Positions 30,340 through 39,945 of a DNA stretch of 64,000 nt are shown here, in pieces (within the stretch, counting starts at the first letter, position 1; each line of letters begins with the position of its first letter). The notes beneath the pieces were generated by a model. That model did not search any database. It was not told the DNA's origin and saw nothing but the letters and a program-made list of their open reading frames with translations. Both the position numbers and the translations under genes were made by a program. Origin of the DNA: Chrysophaeum taylorii (taxonomy: Eukaryota > Sar > Pelagophyceae > Pelagomonadales > Pelagomonadaceae). Where the stretch lies: contig JAQMWT010000036.1 in assembly GCA_029834535.1 (NCBI GenBank), forward strand, positions 124,001 to 188,000. Direction: 5' to 3'.

Positions 30340-30600
30340 TTGGGCAGAACGCGACGGACGGGTCGATTGTTGTGGACCAAAACGTGCGCGGCCTGTGGCG
30401 CGACGAGAAGAAGCACGACCTCGCACAAGACCGCGCGCAGTGGCGGTCCGCCATCAACTCGTACTCGTCCCTCGCACCCTCTACCCCAACTGTGACAGTC
30501 TGTGTGATTCCCCCGTGATTCTGGACCGGCTCCTGTCGGCCGGGCCTGGCTCCGATGCTTTGGAGAGGTCTGAAGTGGTATATTTAGTTATTTAGTGGGT
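30340..30600 (+). mobile_element. LINE-like C-terminal relic
   Basis: The plus-strand text RGLWRDEKKHDLAQDRAQWR (about 30385-30445) carries the A-DR--WR signature seen at the very end of many LINE open frames. A 75-bp segment related to 14985-15060 follows. The 5' part is lost. Confidence 0.5.
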
Positions 30601-31868
30601 TTAGCATTTTTGTTCATGCGCAATCAAATTTCGAGGACATCATTCAGAACACCAGGATGCTCCCACGAAGACCATCCGCCAGGGCGCTGAGGCACGATGT
30701 TGTCCCTATGGATAAGCAAATGCGTGCGCATGTGCTCGGAGAGATCCGGGAAGAAGGGTTAAACGGCCGGGCGAGGGTTCGGGGCATCGATGAAATGCCA
30801 CTCATGCGGAAGCTGGTTCGCCGCGCATGGCGATCGACACTTGTCTCGCTGAGCTGTCAACATCTTGAGCTTGGTGGAGAGTTAAAGCGGTCTGCTGTGA
30901 GTTCTTTTGTCGAGGTTGAAGTCAAAAAGGCGTGACTAACAGTTACTACGATGCCTGGGAGTTGCTCGCGATAAAAAAAAAAAAAAAAACTTAATACTGT
31001 AATCATTCTGGCCCTTGAAAAAAACTTAAATATATTGTATGGTTCTTGCAATTCCCAGGCTCAAAGAGCCAGAATGGATGAGCGTAAGGGAACAAGGAAG
31101 CAGCAAGAATACGAAGCATATGCGCACAGAAGGAGTAAGGATGAAGTAAGAACGCACACTCTCAGAGGCAGAGGCAGGAAGAAGGGGGCAAGGCAAGAAG
31201 GAGGACGCAAGGAGCTCAAAGAGGAGTAGCGGCAGGCGTGGTGATAAAAAAAAAAAAGTATAAAAATTCGTTCTGGCTCTTTGACGCTGGGCGTTGCTTA
31301 GGTACCAGAATAGTAAGAAAATACTAGCTCGATTCTAGGCCCAGGCTTTAGAGCGAGCTGCCGAGTAGCGAAGACAATCACCCCTTTGGTATGTGGCGCT
31401 ACCTTGCTTCCGGTGGTATGTACGAACGGCAAGAGGAGTGGGATGGAAGTCGTCCGTTCCAGATGGACCGTCTTTAGGACACGCGAAGAGAGTTGCAAGA
31501 GCGACTCGCCACGCGAAAGTCGCTAGAATGTGACCACACATTCGAAGGTCTTTATTTATCACGTATCCTTCGACTGTCCAGCGGTGCGGTTGGGGTTGAA
31601 CTGCGAACCACGATCCGGGTCGGCACATCACACGCGGGATCTGCTTTCTTCTCTTCTCTTCTTCCTTAAGCTTCGAGGGAGGGAGAGGAAGGGGTTTGTG
31701 CGAGGGGTCCCGATAAGACGAGGTGGCGAAAGATGCGAGGGCGTATGGAGAGCAGGCGTCTAGACACCGCCGACGTCGTGTGGCAAGGAGTCGGCATGGG
31801 GTCGGAAGTGGCGGTAGGGTGAGGTTCGCAGGAGATTCGAAGCTCGCGAGGTGTATATACAAGCGTAA
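30601..31868. other. Unassigned stretch with A-tracts and inverted repeat
   Basis: Contains A-runs at about 30973-30989 and 31244-31256, a possible 92-codon frame (30657-30935) without recognisable family, and the inverted repeat listed separately. No gene is supported. Confidence 0.4.
31052..31283. repeat. Inverted repeat bounding ~230 bp
   Basis: CAAAGAGCCAGAA near 31052-31066 is mirrored by TTCTGGCTCTTTG near 31268-31283. A weaker related half lies at 31003 (ATTCTGGCCCTTGAA). Could be a MITE-like element or two copies in opposed orientation; no target-site duplication was found by eye. Confidence 0.5.
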
Positions 31869-33472
31869 TCAACGACCTGGGGCGGCGGGATTAGCGAGGG
31901 TCTCCAAGCAAGCAGGAAATACCTGCTTAGCGAAGCGGGAGGCGATGTGTCCCGCGCGGAATATGGAGCCCCACTCCTCGTGGAACTCGGAGTGGGCGTG
32001 CGCGCGGGCAACGCGGAGGGCGTCGCGGGCCTGGTTTTTTCTGATTTCTGCCTCGTTCAGGAGAGCGTCTTGCCGTCGTTTGTCTTGGTCGTCGAGGTGG
32101 TGTTTGACGAGGGCGGCGCGTCTGATTTCATCGGCGAGGGTCTCGGCGGCGTCGCACTCGGCGATGCGTCTGTCGACATCGCGATTGAGCTTCTTGAGGG
32201 AGAGCGCGACGCGGATTTCATCCTCGAGCTCCGGAACGACGAGCGCGGTCCGCCAGCCCAAAGATCTTTTTGATCTCAAGACGTCGCTGAAGATGTGGTC
32301 CCCGACGTAGAGAAGTTGCGAGCCCGACTCGAGCTGGAGGAGCGCGTGGAGCGCCTTGTAGCCGCCGCCCTGGAAGACCTTGCCCTCGCGCTCGAGGAAA
32401 GCGTCGGCGCCGACCTCGAAGACGGGCGCGCCACAGAGGTTATGCAAGGTGCCGCGGTTGGTCGTGACGTCGACGCGCAGCAAATCGCGGCGCGCGTCGG
32501 GCGAGAGGAAGGCGGGCTTGGCCGCGCCGACGATGACGAGGTCAAAGAGATCGAGCCACTCGCGCCCGTCGACGTCGGATCCCGTCAAGAAGTTCATCAC
32601 GACGTTGGTGTAGTCGAAGAGGCTGTTGGTCAGGCAAAACACCTGCTTGCCTGCCTGCTTGAAGTTGCGGAGCATGGGCACGAGGTCGGGATCTGGTAGG
32701 ATGTACTTTCCCGGATCCTCGGCGACGCGGTCCTTGATGACGCCGTCGTGGTGGCACAGATCGACGGCGTGTCGGACGTTGGTGTAAGCTTCGCGGAACG
32801 GCTTGGCGAGGAGGAACGCCCGGTCTTCCGCACCGAGGCGCGCGTCGTCGGGCGCGGCCTCGATCGCGTCGACGATTTGCGCGAAGAGCGACGCGTCGAT
32901 GAGCTGGAAGAGCGAGTCCACGTTGACGTAGTCGTCCCCGGTAAAGGTGGGAGTCTCGTCGGCCACCCCCACGTAGATGCGCTTCCGCTCCTCGGCTGTC
33001 AGCTCGCGCGTCCCGTGGTACGCCGCCTTGCAGTACTTGTGCCGGTCGACCTTGATGACGTTCCCGCGAATCTTGTCGATAACTAGCCCGCGCCGGTGGG
33101 CGTTCGGGTCGAAAGAAAACCCCAACACCGCGGCTGCGGGATACCCCATGCCAATCAGCTTCTCCTTGGCTCCCTCGAACGCCAGCAAATCAAACTCGAC
33201 GTTGTACTGCGCCAGCGTGTAGTCCATGTCGAACCCGACAGCCTTAATCTGGTTCATGTTCAGCTCGCGGTTGCAGAAGATCTGCCGCTCGAGCTCCTCC
33301 TCGCATTCCTCCAATTCAAAACCATATTCGTCCGTTTCACATTCCTCCTCTTCTTCCTCTTCTTCTTCTTCTTCGTTGTCTAGCCTCACCGAGGATGACG
33401 ACGCCGAGACCTGGGTCGCGCAGACGACTCCTCGTCGCTGCGCGAGGGATTCCATCCTCGTCGCCACCGGCA

Positions 33473-33504
<32 letters not shown>

Positions 33505-33569
33505 CCAGGCACGAATGCCTGGGAAGAAACCCGAAAGACGATGACGAAAGGCAACACTACTGTCGCCAT
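31869..33569 (-). CDS. NT5DC-family HAD 5'-nucleotidase-like phosphatase, plastid-targeted
   Basis: The ATG at 33569 gives 566 residues; the frame stays open upstream, but this start places a signal peptide first. The leader MATVVLPFVIVFRVSSQAFV ends in S-Q-A-F-V-P, resembling the ASAFAP motif that marks plastid import in red secondary plastids, followed by a Thr/Ser-rich transit-like region. An acidic linker is encoded by GAA/GAG repeats. The core is a HAD-type 5'-nucleotidase: motif I FDMDYTL (catalytic Asp pair), motif II LTNS, the Lys-containing VGAAKPAF region, and motif IV YVGDHIFSDVL. The C terminus is a long helical region. The family hydrolyses nucleotide or related phosphomonoesters; the substrate is unknown. 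Shares an 84-bp divergent promoter with the DHHC gene. Confidence 0.9.
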
Positions 33570-33653
33570 CGGCCCGCGTCCCAAAAGCAAAGGGTTTTGA
33601 ATACAAGCATTAAGGAAAGGAATTGCTTTTGACCTTGTAGGGTTTTGACGAAG
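33570..33653. promoter_or_regulatory. Compact bidirectional promoter region
   Basis: Only 84 bases lie between the start codons of the minus-strand phosphatase and the plus-strand DHHC gene, so both promoters are confined here or extend into the opposite coding sequence. Confidence 0.55.
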
Positions 33654-35297
33654 ATGCGAGATGGCTTCTTGGGGCCTACGGTCGAGAGCATCGCCACACG
33701 GATCGAGAGGGGCGCGGCACCCGCGTTGCACGAGGCGGCGAAAGCGGGCAACTTGGCTGCCGTGGTGTGGCTTGTGCTGTCGCAACGCGTTGATGTGGAC
33801 GGTCTTGACGCGCGCGGCGAAACCGCGCTCGTGGTCGTCGCACGGTATCGTCCAGGCGACTCGCGCCTCGTGAAATTGTTGGTGGCGTTAGGAGCCAACC
33901 CGTCGGCGCGCGACGCGCGCGGGAGGCCCGCGTTGCATCTGTTCGCGGCGGCGCGAGCCTCGGGCAGCCTCGCGAGCCTCCGCGCTCTCGCCGCAGCGCC
34001 GAGCCTTCGTCTCGAGTCGCTGATGCAGCCCGACGCCGAGGGCCACTTGGCGTTCGACCGGGCCGGGTCGCTCGAGGCGCAGGCCACGGTCAAACTCGAG
34101 ATCCTGTGGCGATCGCTCGGCCCGGAGCCCGCGGCCAAGGCGGCGACCTTCGCGGTGCCGTGCGTCCTCGCGATGCTCGCCGGGCGTTTCCGCCTCGGAG
34201 TCAACGTCTTTGCTCTTGCTGCCATCGTTGGCTTGGATCTGAGCGTAGACGCCGATCCCGACCCGCGCGCCGACCGATCCGGCGGACTCTTGCGGATCCT
34301 GCGACGCGTCAAGCAATTTGGCGTTGCCGCCGCGAGCCACCCGCGCTCCAAGCTCGGCGCCGGGGCCGCCTTTTCGATCGCCGCGAGCACCCTCATTTCG
34401 ACGTCGGCGATGCTCAACGCGTTGCGGGCGTGTGCCGGACTTGGTAGGTACTCCGCTGCATACGACCTCGCGTGTTCTTCGCCGCTCGACGACAGACGCG
34501 GAATCGCCGCGCTCCGCGGGTCGACGCTCTTCGTCGCCGCAGTCTACCTCGCGCTCTACGCCCGGTGTGCTATGGTGGGCCCCAGACGCGAGCCGCGCAT
34601 CGACGGTCTCGACCGCTCGAGGTACGCCATGCTCGCGCGCTCGAGGCCGGCTGCTTATTCGCCCGCGCCCCCCTCCCCCGGCCGGCCCTCGTTCTGCCCG
34701 CCATGCGCCGCCTTCCCGGGGAGGTTCGACTCGACGATTCCCTACACGCACTGCTCTCGCTGCCGCGCATGCATCCCGAAGCGTGACCACCATTGTGTGC
34801 TCCTCGATCGTTGCGTCGGCGCGCACAATCGCGCGTCCTTCGTCGCGCTCCTCGCTGCTACCCTCCTCTGCGGCGTTGCTGCCATCCGCGTCGCGGCCTG
34901 GTTCTTCGTTCTCCACGTCTCCGGCCAACCGTTCTCGGAGACTGACGCGCATACTCGACTCAGAGCACATCCCTTCGCCCACCTTCGCCGCGCCATCGGA
35001 GGTGCACTCGGCACGGTGGCAGCACTCCACTTCATCCTCGTGCCGGTAGGCTGTATCTTTGTCGCCTATTCCTGCTCCGTCCAGCTCGTTTCCCTTATCA
35101 ACTTCGACGTCGCAGGGCCTGGCGCCGACGCGACGGCGCCACCCTCCGACGAGAGTGGGGGGTCGACAACAAAGGACGACGACACTGCGAGAGGTCTCCG
35201 ACGCCGCCACACCCCACGTCTTCCTGAGGAAGAGGGAAGGTCCAGGCCTCGCGAGAGGCGCGGGCTGGAGGGACGGCTTGGTGATAAACGAGAATAA
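33654..35297 (+). CDS. Ankyrin-repeat DHHC palmitoyltransferase
   Basis: The ATG at 33654 gives 547 residues. Residues about 20-150 contain ankyrin units (ALHEAAKAGNLAAVVWLVLS, DARGETALVVVARY, DARGRPALHLFAAARASG). Several hydrophobic spans follow. The zinc-binding Cys-rich domain near residue 370 reads CSRCRACIPKRDHHCVLLDR, holding the catalytic DHHC, then CVGAHNRASF. Two more spans complete the usual DHHC topology. The enzyme transfers palmitate from acyl-CoA to cysteines of client proteins; the ankyrin region recruits substrates, as in Huntingtin-interacting and Akr1-type enzymes. The C terminus is doubtful: after SLINFDV the frame becomes Arg-rich, while another frame ending at 35340 (TTTLREVSDAATP) looks more natural, so a 3' intron probably exists. 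Divergent partner: NT5DC gene. Confidence 0.85.
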   Translation: MRDGFLGPTVESIATRIERGAAPALHEAAKAGNLAAVVWLVLSQRVDVDGLDARGETALVVVARYRPGDSRLVKLLVALGANPSARDARGRPALHLFAAARASGSLASLRALAAAPSLRLESLMQPDAEGHLAFDRAGSLEAQATVKLEILWRSLGPEPAAKAATFAVPCVLAMLAGRFRLGVNVFALAAIVGLDLSVDADPDPRADRSGGLLRILRRVKQFGVAAASHPRSKLGAGAAFSIAASTLISTSAMLNALRACAGLGRYSAAYDLACSSPLDDRRGIAALRGSTLFVAAVYLALYARCAMVGPRREPRIDGLDRSRYAMLARSRPAAYSPAPPSPGRPSFCPPCAAFPGRFDSTIPYTHCSRCRACIPKRDHHCVLLDRCVGAHNRASFVALLAATLLCGVAAIRVAAWFFVLHVSGQPFSETDAHTRLRAHPFAHLRRAIGGALGTVAALHFILVPVGCIFVAYSCSVQLVSLINFDVAGPGADATAPPSDESGGSTTKDDDTARGLRRRHTPRLPEEEGRSRPRERRGLEGRLGDKRE

Positions 35298-35402
35298 TAA
35301 AGGATCGGCGACGGACATCGTGCTTTATGCATCCGGTTAGATGACGCCATCGTCGGCATCACTGGTTGTTCCCTGGTTGGGTTCTTCCTCAACCCTGAAA
35401 AG

Positions 35403-36738
35403 ATGTGTCACGCGCCGAGCGAAGACGAACAGGATGCGAAGCACGCCGCGGGGATGCTTGGCAGCGAGGGCGAAGACTGGAGCAAGGTGCCGCATTCGCA
35501 GCGGAAGGATCGGCCTTTGGCGAAGGACGTGCTCCGAGAGCTGCAGCTAAAGAGCGACCTCAAGGGGTTTGGTCAGCTGGCGGGAAACATGGCTCTCATT
35601 ATCGCTGGGGGCGCCGTGAATGTGTGGCTGTGGCGCAGCGATACATTATCAGCGTGGACTCGCTTACTGTTGCTCGCGCCGAGCGTTCTGTGGCAGGGAT
35701 TCTTGCTGTCGGCGCTCGGGTTTGCCTGCCAGCACGAGTGTATTCACTTGACTGCATTCAAGACGCGCAAGTTGAACGACTACGTAGGCTTCTGGTCGAG
35801 CGTCCCGAGTTTCACCTTTTATTACCACGAATTTCTGATGCACAAGGAACACCACACGCACACGCAAGACATTCGACGCGATCCTGAGCTCGTTGCCGAA
35901 TTTGCCGGCATGAGTTACGCGGGCGCCGTTGGCGATTCTGTAGATCTCGGCCTTGTTGCGGCGGCCGGCCGCAACGGGTTCAAGAAGGTCCCGATGACGC
36001 GCTCCCAGTACGTCATGCGGTTCCTCGCCTTTCCGGCCTACCTAAAGGGCAAGATAGACAAGCTGTGGCGCTGCGCCAACGGTGACCCTGTCGACTACTC
36101 GTGTGCGCAGTGGCTCCTACCGGTCTCGCCTGGCGACTCGAGCCAGCCCGGCACGCCCGCCTATCGCCTCAAAGTCGAAGCACGCCGACAGCTTGCCATA
36201 ACGTTCGCTCTTTTGGCTCTCTTCGCCGTCCTTTCCGGTTTCGATGCTCTCGTCCTTGCGTGGCTTCTCCCCGCCTTTGTTGGGCCGGGACCGCTCTATG
36301 TGCGTGCTTGCGGACTCGTTATTCGGTCATTGTAAATGTTGATGTTGTTGTTGTTGTTGACATTGGCTGCCAGTGACGCGCACTCTAACAAAGATGATCG
36401 ACAATGTCCCTTACGCCCATCCTTGTTAGGCATGCCAGCTTCACGAGCACGCTAATGCCGCACTAGATCCCGACGACGGCCTCTCGAATACGCGCACCGT
36501 CGTCACGAATCATCTAGTGGCATTTTGCATGTGGAACATGAACTATCACGCAGAGCACCACCTTTACACCACGATCCCTTTTCACGCGCTTCCAAAGGCC
36601 CACGAACACCTCAAAGACAAGCTAAAAAACGTCAGCAACGACGGTCACATTGGCGTCCATCGCCGAGTGATATTCGACTGGATCCCGGCGCAGCAAGACG
36701 CGCTTGCCAATGCCATGTCTTCGAAGAAAGTGGCTTGA
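35403..36738 (+). CDS. Membrane fatty-acid desaturase family (three-histidine-box) enzyme
   Basis: Exons 35403-36299 and 36439-36738 with a 139-nt intron give 398 residues. The di-iron ligand boxes are all present: HECIH near residue 118, HKEHHTH near 155, and HAEHH near 310 in NYHAEHHLYTTIPFHALP. Four or more hydrophobic spans separate them. Splicing rebuilds the conserved run LHEHANAALDPDDGLSNTRT ahead of the third box. The form (HECIH-TAFKTRKLND and HAEHH without a cytochrome b5 domain) resembles soluble-donor acyl-lipid desaturases and carotenoid-ketolase relatives found in bacteria and algae; regiochemistry cannot be told. The intron carries a TTG/TGT run. Start chosen as the first ATG in frame; the N terminus has no plastid signal, so an ER site is likelier. 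Confidence 0.85.
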
Positions 36739-36976
36739 GCCATCCTGGTCTGAGACCAGCCTGTCGCGGCCAGCTCCGCGCGTCGCCTTTGTCCATAACA
36801 CTCTCTCACGCGCCCATTTTCGTCTCATCGTCGCTGTTCTCCCAGTTGATTCGGACTGTGCTCACACCTACACTACGCGACGGGACACAAAATTACTGTT
36901 CATTAAGTTCTCCGGCTGGTTTTGTGAGAATCGGCCTATGCTCCAAGTAGTCTATAACTCAGCTCCACCTCGAACT

Positions 36977-39445
36977 TTATGGCACCACAGGTTTGGGTGG
37001 TTGGTGTGCTGTGAAAAGAGGAGAAGGCGGGACCACGTGGCAGCGGACTCTGTCAAAGACGACACTTGACGTGCCATCAGCCTCAATCCACGCAACTACC
37101 TGGTGATGCCCGGGAGGGAGCGGGAGTGCCTCGAGTTTCAGCATGGTCTCCTCGTCAGACGAGACGGCTCGTTGGTGCGGCCAGAGGAGGGAACAACGCC
37201 GCTGGTCAAGGGCGGCGTAGCAGATGCGGAATGAGCGGAAATCTCGGTTCGGTTGGTTTGGCTCGCCCACGGTGAGCCTGAGTCCAATGCCAACAGGGCT
37301 TTGTACAGAACTCTCAGGGACTGGCCGCAAGATTGCGAGTCGGATGTCGGTCATCATCACGTCGCTTCCTTCCTGCTCCTGAGAGAACATGGCAACGTCC
37401 ACGGTCGTTGGCGAGATCCAAGAACCAACGCGCTCGCACTCGAGCCACGCTGTAACGCGGACGTCGTGCTTACCAGTCCACAACGGGAGGTCGAGGAACC
37501 CCGTCGTCGTCTGCGCATCGATGGCCACGCACGAGCGATCTCCAAGAGCTGCGTAACACACGAACCATCGCTGACTAGGATCTATATCACCGAGCTCGAA
37601 AACGTTGGTGTCGGCCACTGGTAGCGTCGGCACTCGAACCGTGATTTCGAGTTGCGACCCGACACACGCATTGGGCCGCGGAGACATGATATCGAAATGC
37701 ACACTTCTCGCGGCCTTATCCGATGTTGATGCCATTGTGGTCATCATCGACAGCCTGTCAAGACAGCGGGCTCTGTCGGCGATCATGGCTTGCGTCACAC
37801 GGGTGAGGATGTCGAGATTTTCGAGACGGATAGGCGCTCGCCGGAAGTTATTCATGAAGTATGGTTCGCGCTCAAGCACGCGACCGATGTCGAGCTCAGG
37901 TGCTTTGCCCGGGTAGCCAAAATAGGCGAGGGCGCCGACGTTGAGTGCGAGCGTTAAAAAATACCCAGGGGTGAAGTAAAATGGTGGGAAGAGCTCGAGC
38001 ACGGCGGCGCAAGGGCGAAGCCAGACAAGGTTCGTCATCTGCGCGCCATGCGGCGCAACGATTACGTCGTGGGTGCGCATCCAGGCAGCCTGTTCCTCAA
38101 AGCTGGCGTTCTCGAAATACGCCACCGCGGGGTCGACCTCAACCAAAGAAGAAGCCAAAAACTCGCGCTGTAGTCGGCGAACTAACGCGCCGGCGTCACT
38201 CAGAGTGCCCGTGGTTGCGCGATTCAAGACCCCCACCTTCGTTAGCGATGTCGAATGCGACGCTCCGAGGAGAAGTACACGTTCCTGGAGCGCGGTCGCG
38301 TCTGCGACGCTCGCAAGCCAAGAGAGTGGGGTCCAGCCGAGGTCGCGGCTCGTTCCCGGCGTCGACGCATCCCACGACGTTGCGCCGGGCTCGAGGCGAC
38401 CAATGACCGCACATCGCGGCAGTGAATGTTCGACGACCGTGCAACGCATCGCCGCTAGCAGTCCACGCGTCCAGCGGTGGTCGCCCAGATACAAGCCGTC
38501 GCGTAGCACTAACACGGGCTCGAGGTGGCTGTAGGCACGAAAGAAGGACCAACACGCGAGGAGGAAAGGCGCCGCGTGCTGGAAGTAATGGCACGCGTTG
38601 CCGCACGAGACGCGTCGCTCGAGAACGCATGCCGCTGAGCGCAAAGGTCCGCAATCCGTGTCCATCGCGACGCTGTAATTCGCATCGAATGAGAGCCATG
38701 GGTGCGTTGACCGCGGGTGGGCGTATCGGCCGAAGCGATAGTAGGTTTGTTCGCTCGTCGTGGAGAACTCAACCGTCGCCGGTGTGCCGACACAGCCGCG
38801 GTGTTCCGTCCAGGCAAACAATCGCCATCGCGCGAATTCTGGAAGCACCACCTTTCCTCGCAGCGTTCCGGCGGTTCCCTTGATTCGTCGGCACTTCCTC
38901 ACGTCGAGAACGGCATAGCAGCAGTACGTGCCGTCGGGCGCGTCGTCGTAAGCGACTTCAACGTCAACATACTCGCCGACGATTTGGGCGTCGCGATTCG
39001 GACGCAGGACGCGAACGGTGTCTTCGTGCGTGCACGCGCGATCGTCGACAACGAACACGTCGACGCTCGCTTTTGCGACGCGCATCATACAAGCTCGTCT
39101 CTCGAGCCAGCCGACAACTTGGTGCCTTGCGTCCCACGCCGGCAAATCGAGCGCAAGATCTCGCGGACTACGCGCGTCACCCTGCAGCGAGAGGCACCGG
39201 CTCACACCGAGCGCTCCGTAGCACACCTCGAATTCTGCGAAGCGTGCACGGATAACGTCAGCGAGACTTCCATTGGTCACCGTCAAGTTTAATCGAACTT
39301 CGACTGGACCCGTCACCTTTTCCAACGACTGTGGTTTCGCAATGTGGAGCTCGAAACCGTGCGTTCGCGTCGCTGCGACATCGCATTGTGTGAGCCGCGC
39401 GCTGAGAAGTCGGCAATTGAACAAACCGAAAAGCAAAATTCTCAT
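36977..39445 (-). CDS. GT61-type glycosyltransferase flanked by four Cys-containing repeats
   Basis: Single exon, 822 residues, starting with a signal peptide (MRILLFGLFNCRLLSA). The central region, residues about 240-590, is a DUF563/GT61 (EOGT/xylosyltransferase-like) domain: HYFQHAAPFLLACW, LVLRDGLYLGD and the C-terminal signature APHGAQMTNLVWLRPCAAVL. Around it are four copies of a beta-sandwich-like module of about 95 residues, two before (about 28-120, 130-225) and two after (about 615-705, 720-815). Each contains a Cys-Tyr-Ala pair followed by D-R-C and ends H-V-A-W-E: FEVCYGALGVSRC, CCYAVLDVRKC, FVCYAALGDRSC, FRICYAALDQRRC. The enzyme probably adds O- or N-linked sugars in the ER/Golgi; the modules may bind glycans or hold disulfides. 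The repeat framing is unusual and I do not know a described match. Confidence 0.85.
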   Translation of the reverse strand: MRILLFGLFNCRLLSARLTQCDVAATRTHGFELHIAKPQSLEKVTGPVEVRLNLTVTNGSLADVIRARFAEFEVCYGALGVSRCLSLQGDARSPRDLALDLPAWDARHQVVGWLERRACMMRVAKASVDVFVVDDRACTHEDTVRVLRPNRDAQIVGEYVDVEVAYDDAPDGTYCCYAVLDVRKCRRIKGTAGTLRGKVVLPEFARWRLFAWTEHRGCVGTPATVEFSTTSEQTYYRFGRYAHPRSTHPWLSFDANYSVAMDTDCGPLRSAACVLERRVSCGNACHYFQHAAPFLLACWSFFRAYSHLEPVLVLRDGLYLGDHRWTRGLLAAMRCTVVEHSLPRCAVIGRLEPGATSWDASTPGTSRDLGWTPLSWLASVADATALQERVLLLGASHSTSLTKVGVLNRATTGTLSDAGALVRRLQREFLASSLVEVDPAVAYFENASFEEQAAWMRTHDVIVAPHGAQMTNLVWLRPCAAVLELFPPFYFTPGYFLTLALNVGALAYFGYPGKAPELDIGRVLEREPYFMNNFRRAPIRLENLDILTRVTQAMIADRARCLDRLSMMTTMASTSDKAARSVHFDIMSPRPNACVGSQLEITVRVPTLPVADTNVFELGDIDPSQRWFVCYAALGDRSCVAIDAQTTTGFLDLPLWTGKHDVRVTAWLECERVGSWISPTTVDVAMFSQEQEGSDVMMTDIRLAILRPVPESSVQSPVGIGLRLTVGEPNQPNRDFRSFRICYAALDQRRCSLLWPHQRAVSSDEETMLKLEALPLPPGHHQVVAWIEADGTSSVVFDRVRCHVVPPSPLFTAHQPPKPVVP

Positions 39446-39945
39446 CACGCTACTTACCCTTAAATTAGAGAAGACCCCGCCTTTTAGGAGGCATCCTTCA
39501 CGTCTTCACCCCAAACAAACCCTGTCGGCCTTTTTTTTCCGGCGGGGGTCCCTCCCTCCTCTCTCGCCTCAACACAACCCGCCAAAGCCCCTCAACGCCT
39601 GTGCCCGCACCCGTCGACTTCTTAATGACCTTAACGCCCGCCCCCCCGTTCGCCCCGCCCCCCTCTTTTAGCAACTTCGACTTTTAAATACCCTCGAGTT
39701 TATTAAAAAAGGGTTTAGGTGCAAACTCAAAGGTTGAAAAGGCAGAGCGGGCGCTGATAAAAGCAGCTCAGATTGGCGGGGGTGCGCGCGTCGAGCGGAA
39801 AGGGGAGCTGGGGTGAGTGGAAGGAAGGACGTTGGCGCAAGTCGATTATAGGGGACGGCCAAGCGCGAGCGTCTAATCGTCCGGGCGCCCCCAGGGACTC
39901 GGCGGCCGGGAGACGTAGGGGCTGTCGAAACAGGGATATGTTTAA
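39446..39945. other. Intergenic, pyrimidine-rich
   Basis: Upstream of the GT61 gene and downstream of the patatin gene. C/T-rich, no exon supported. Confidence 0.5.
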
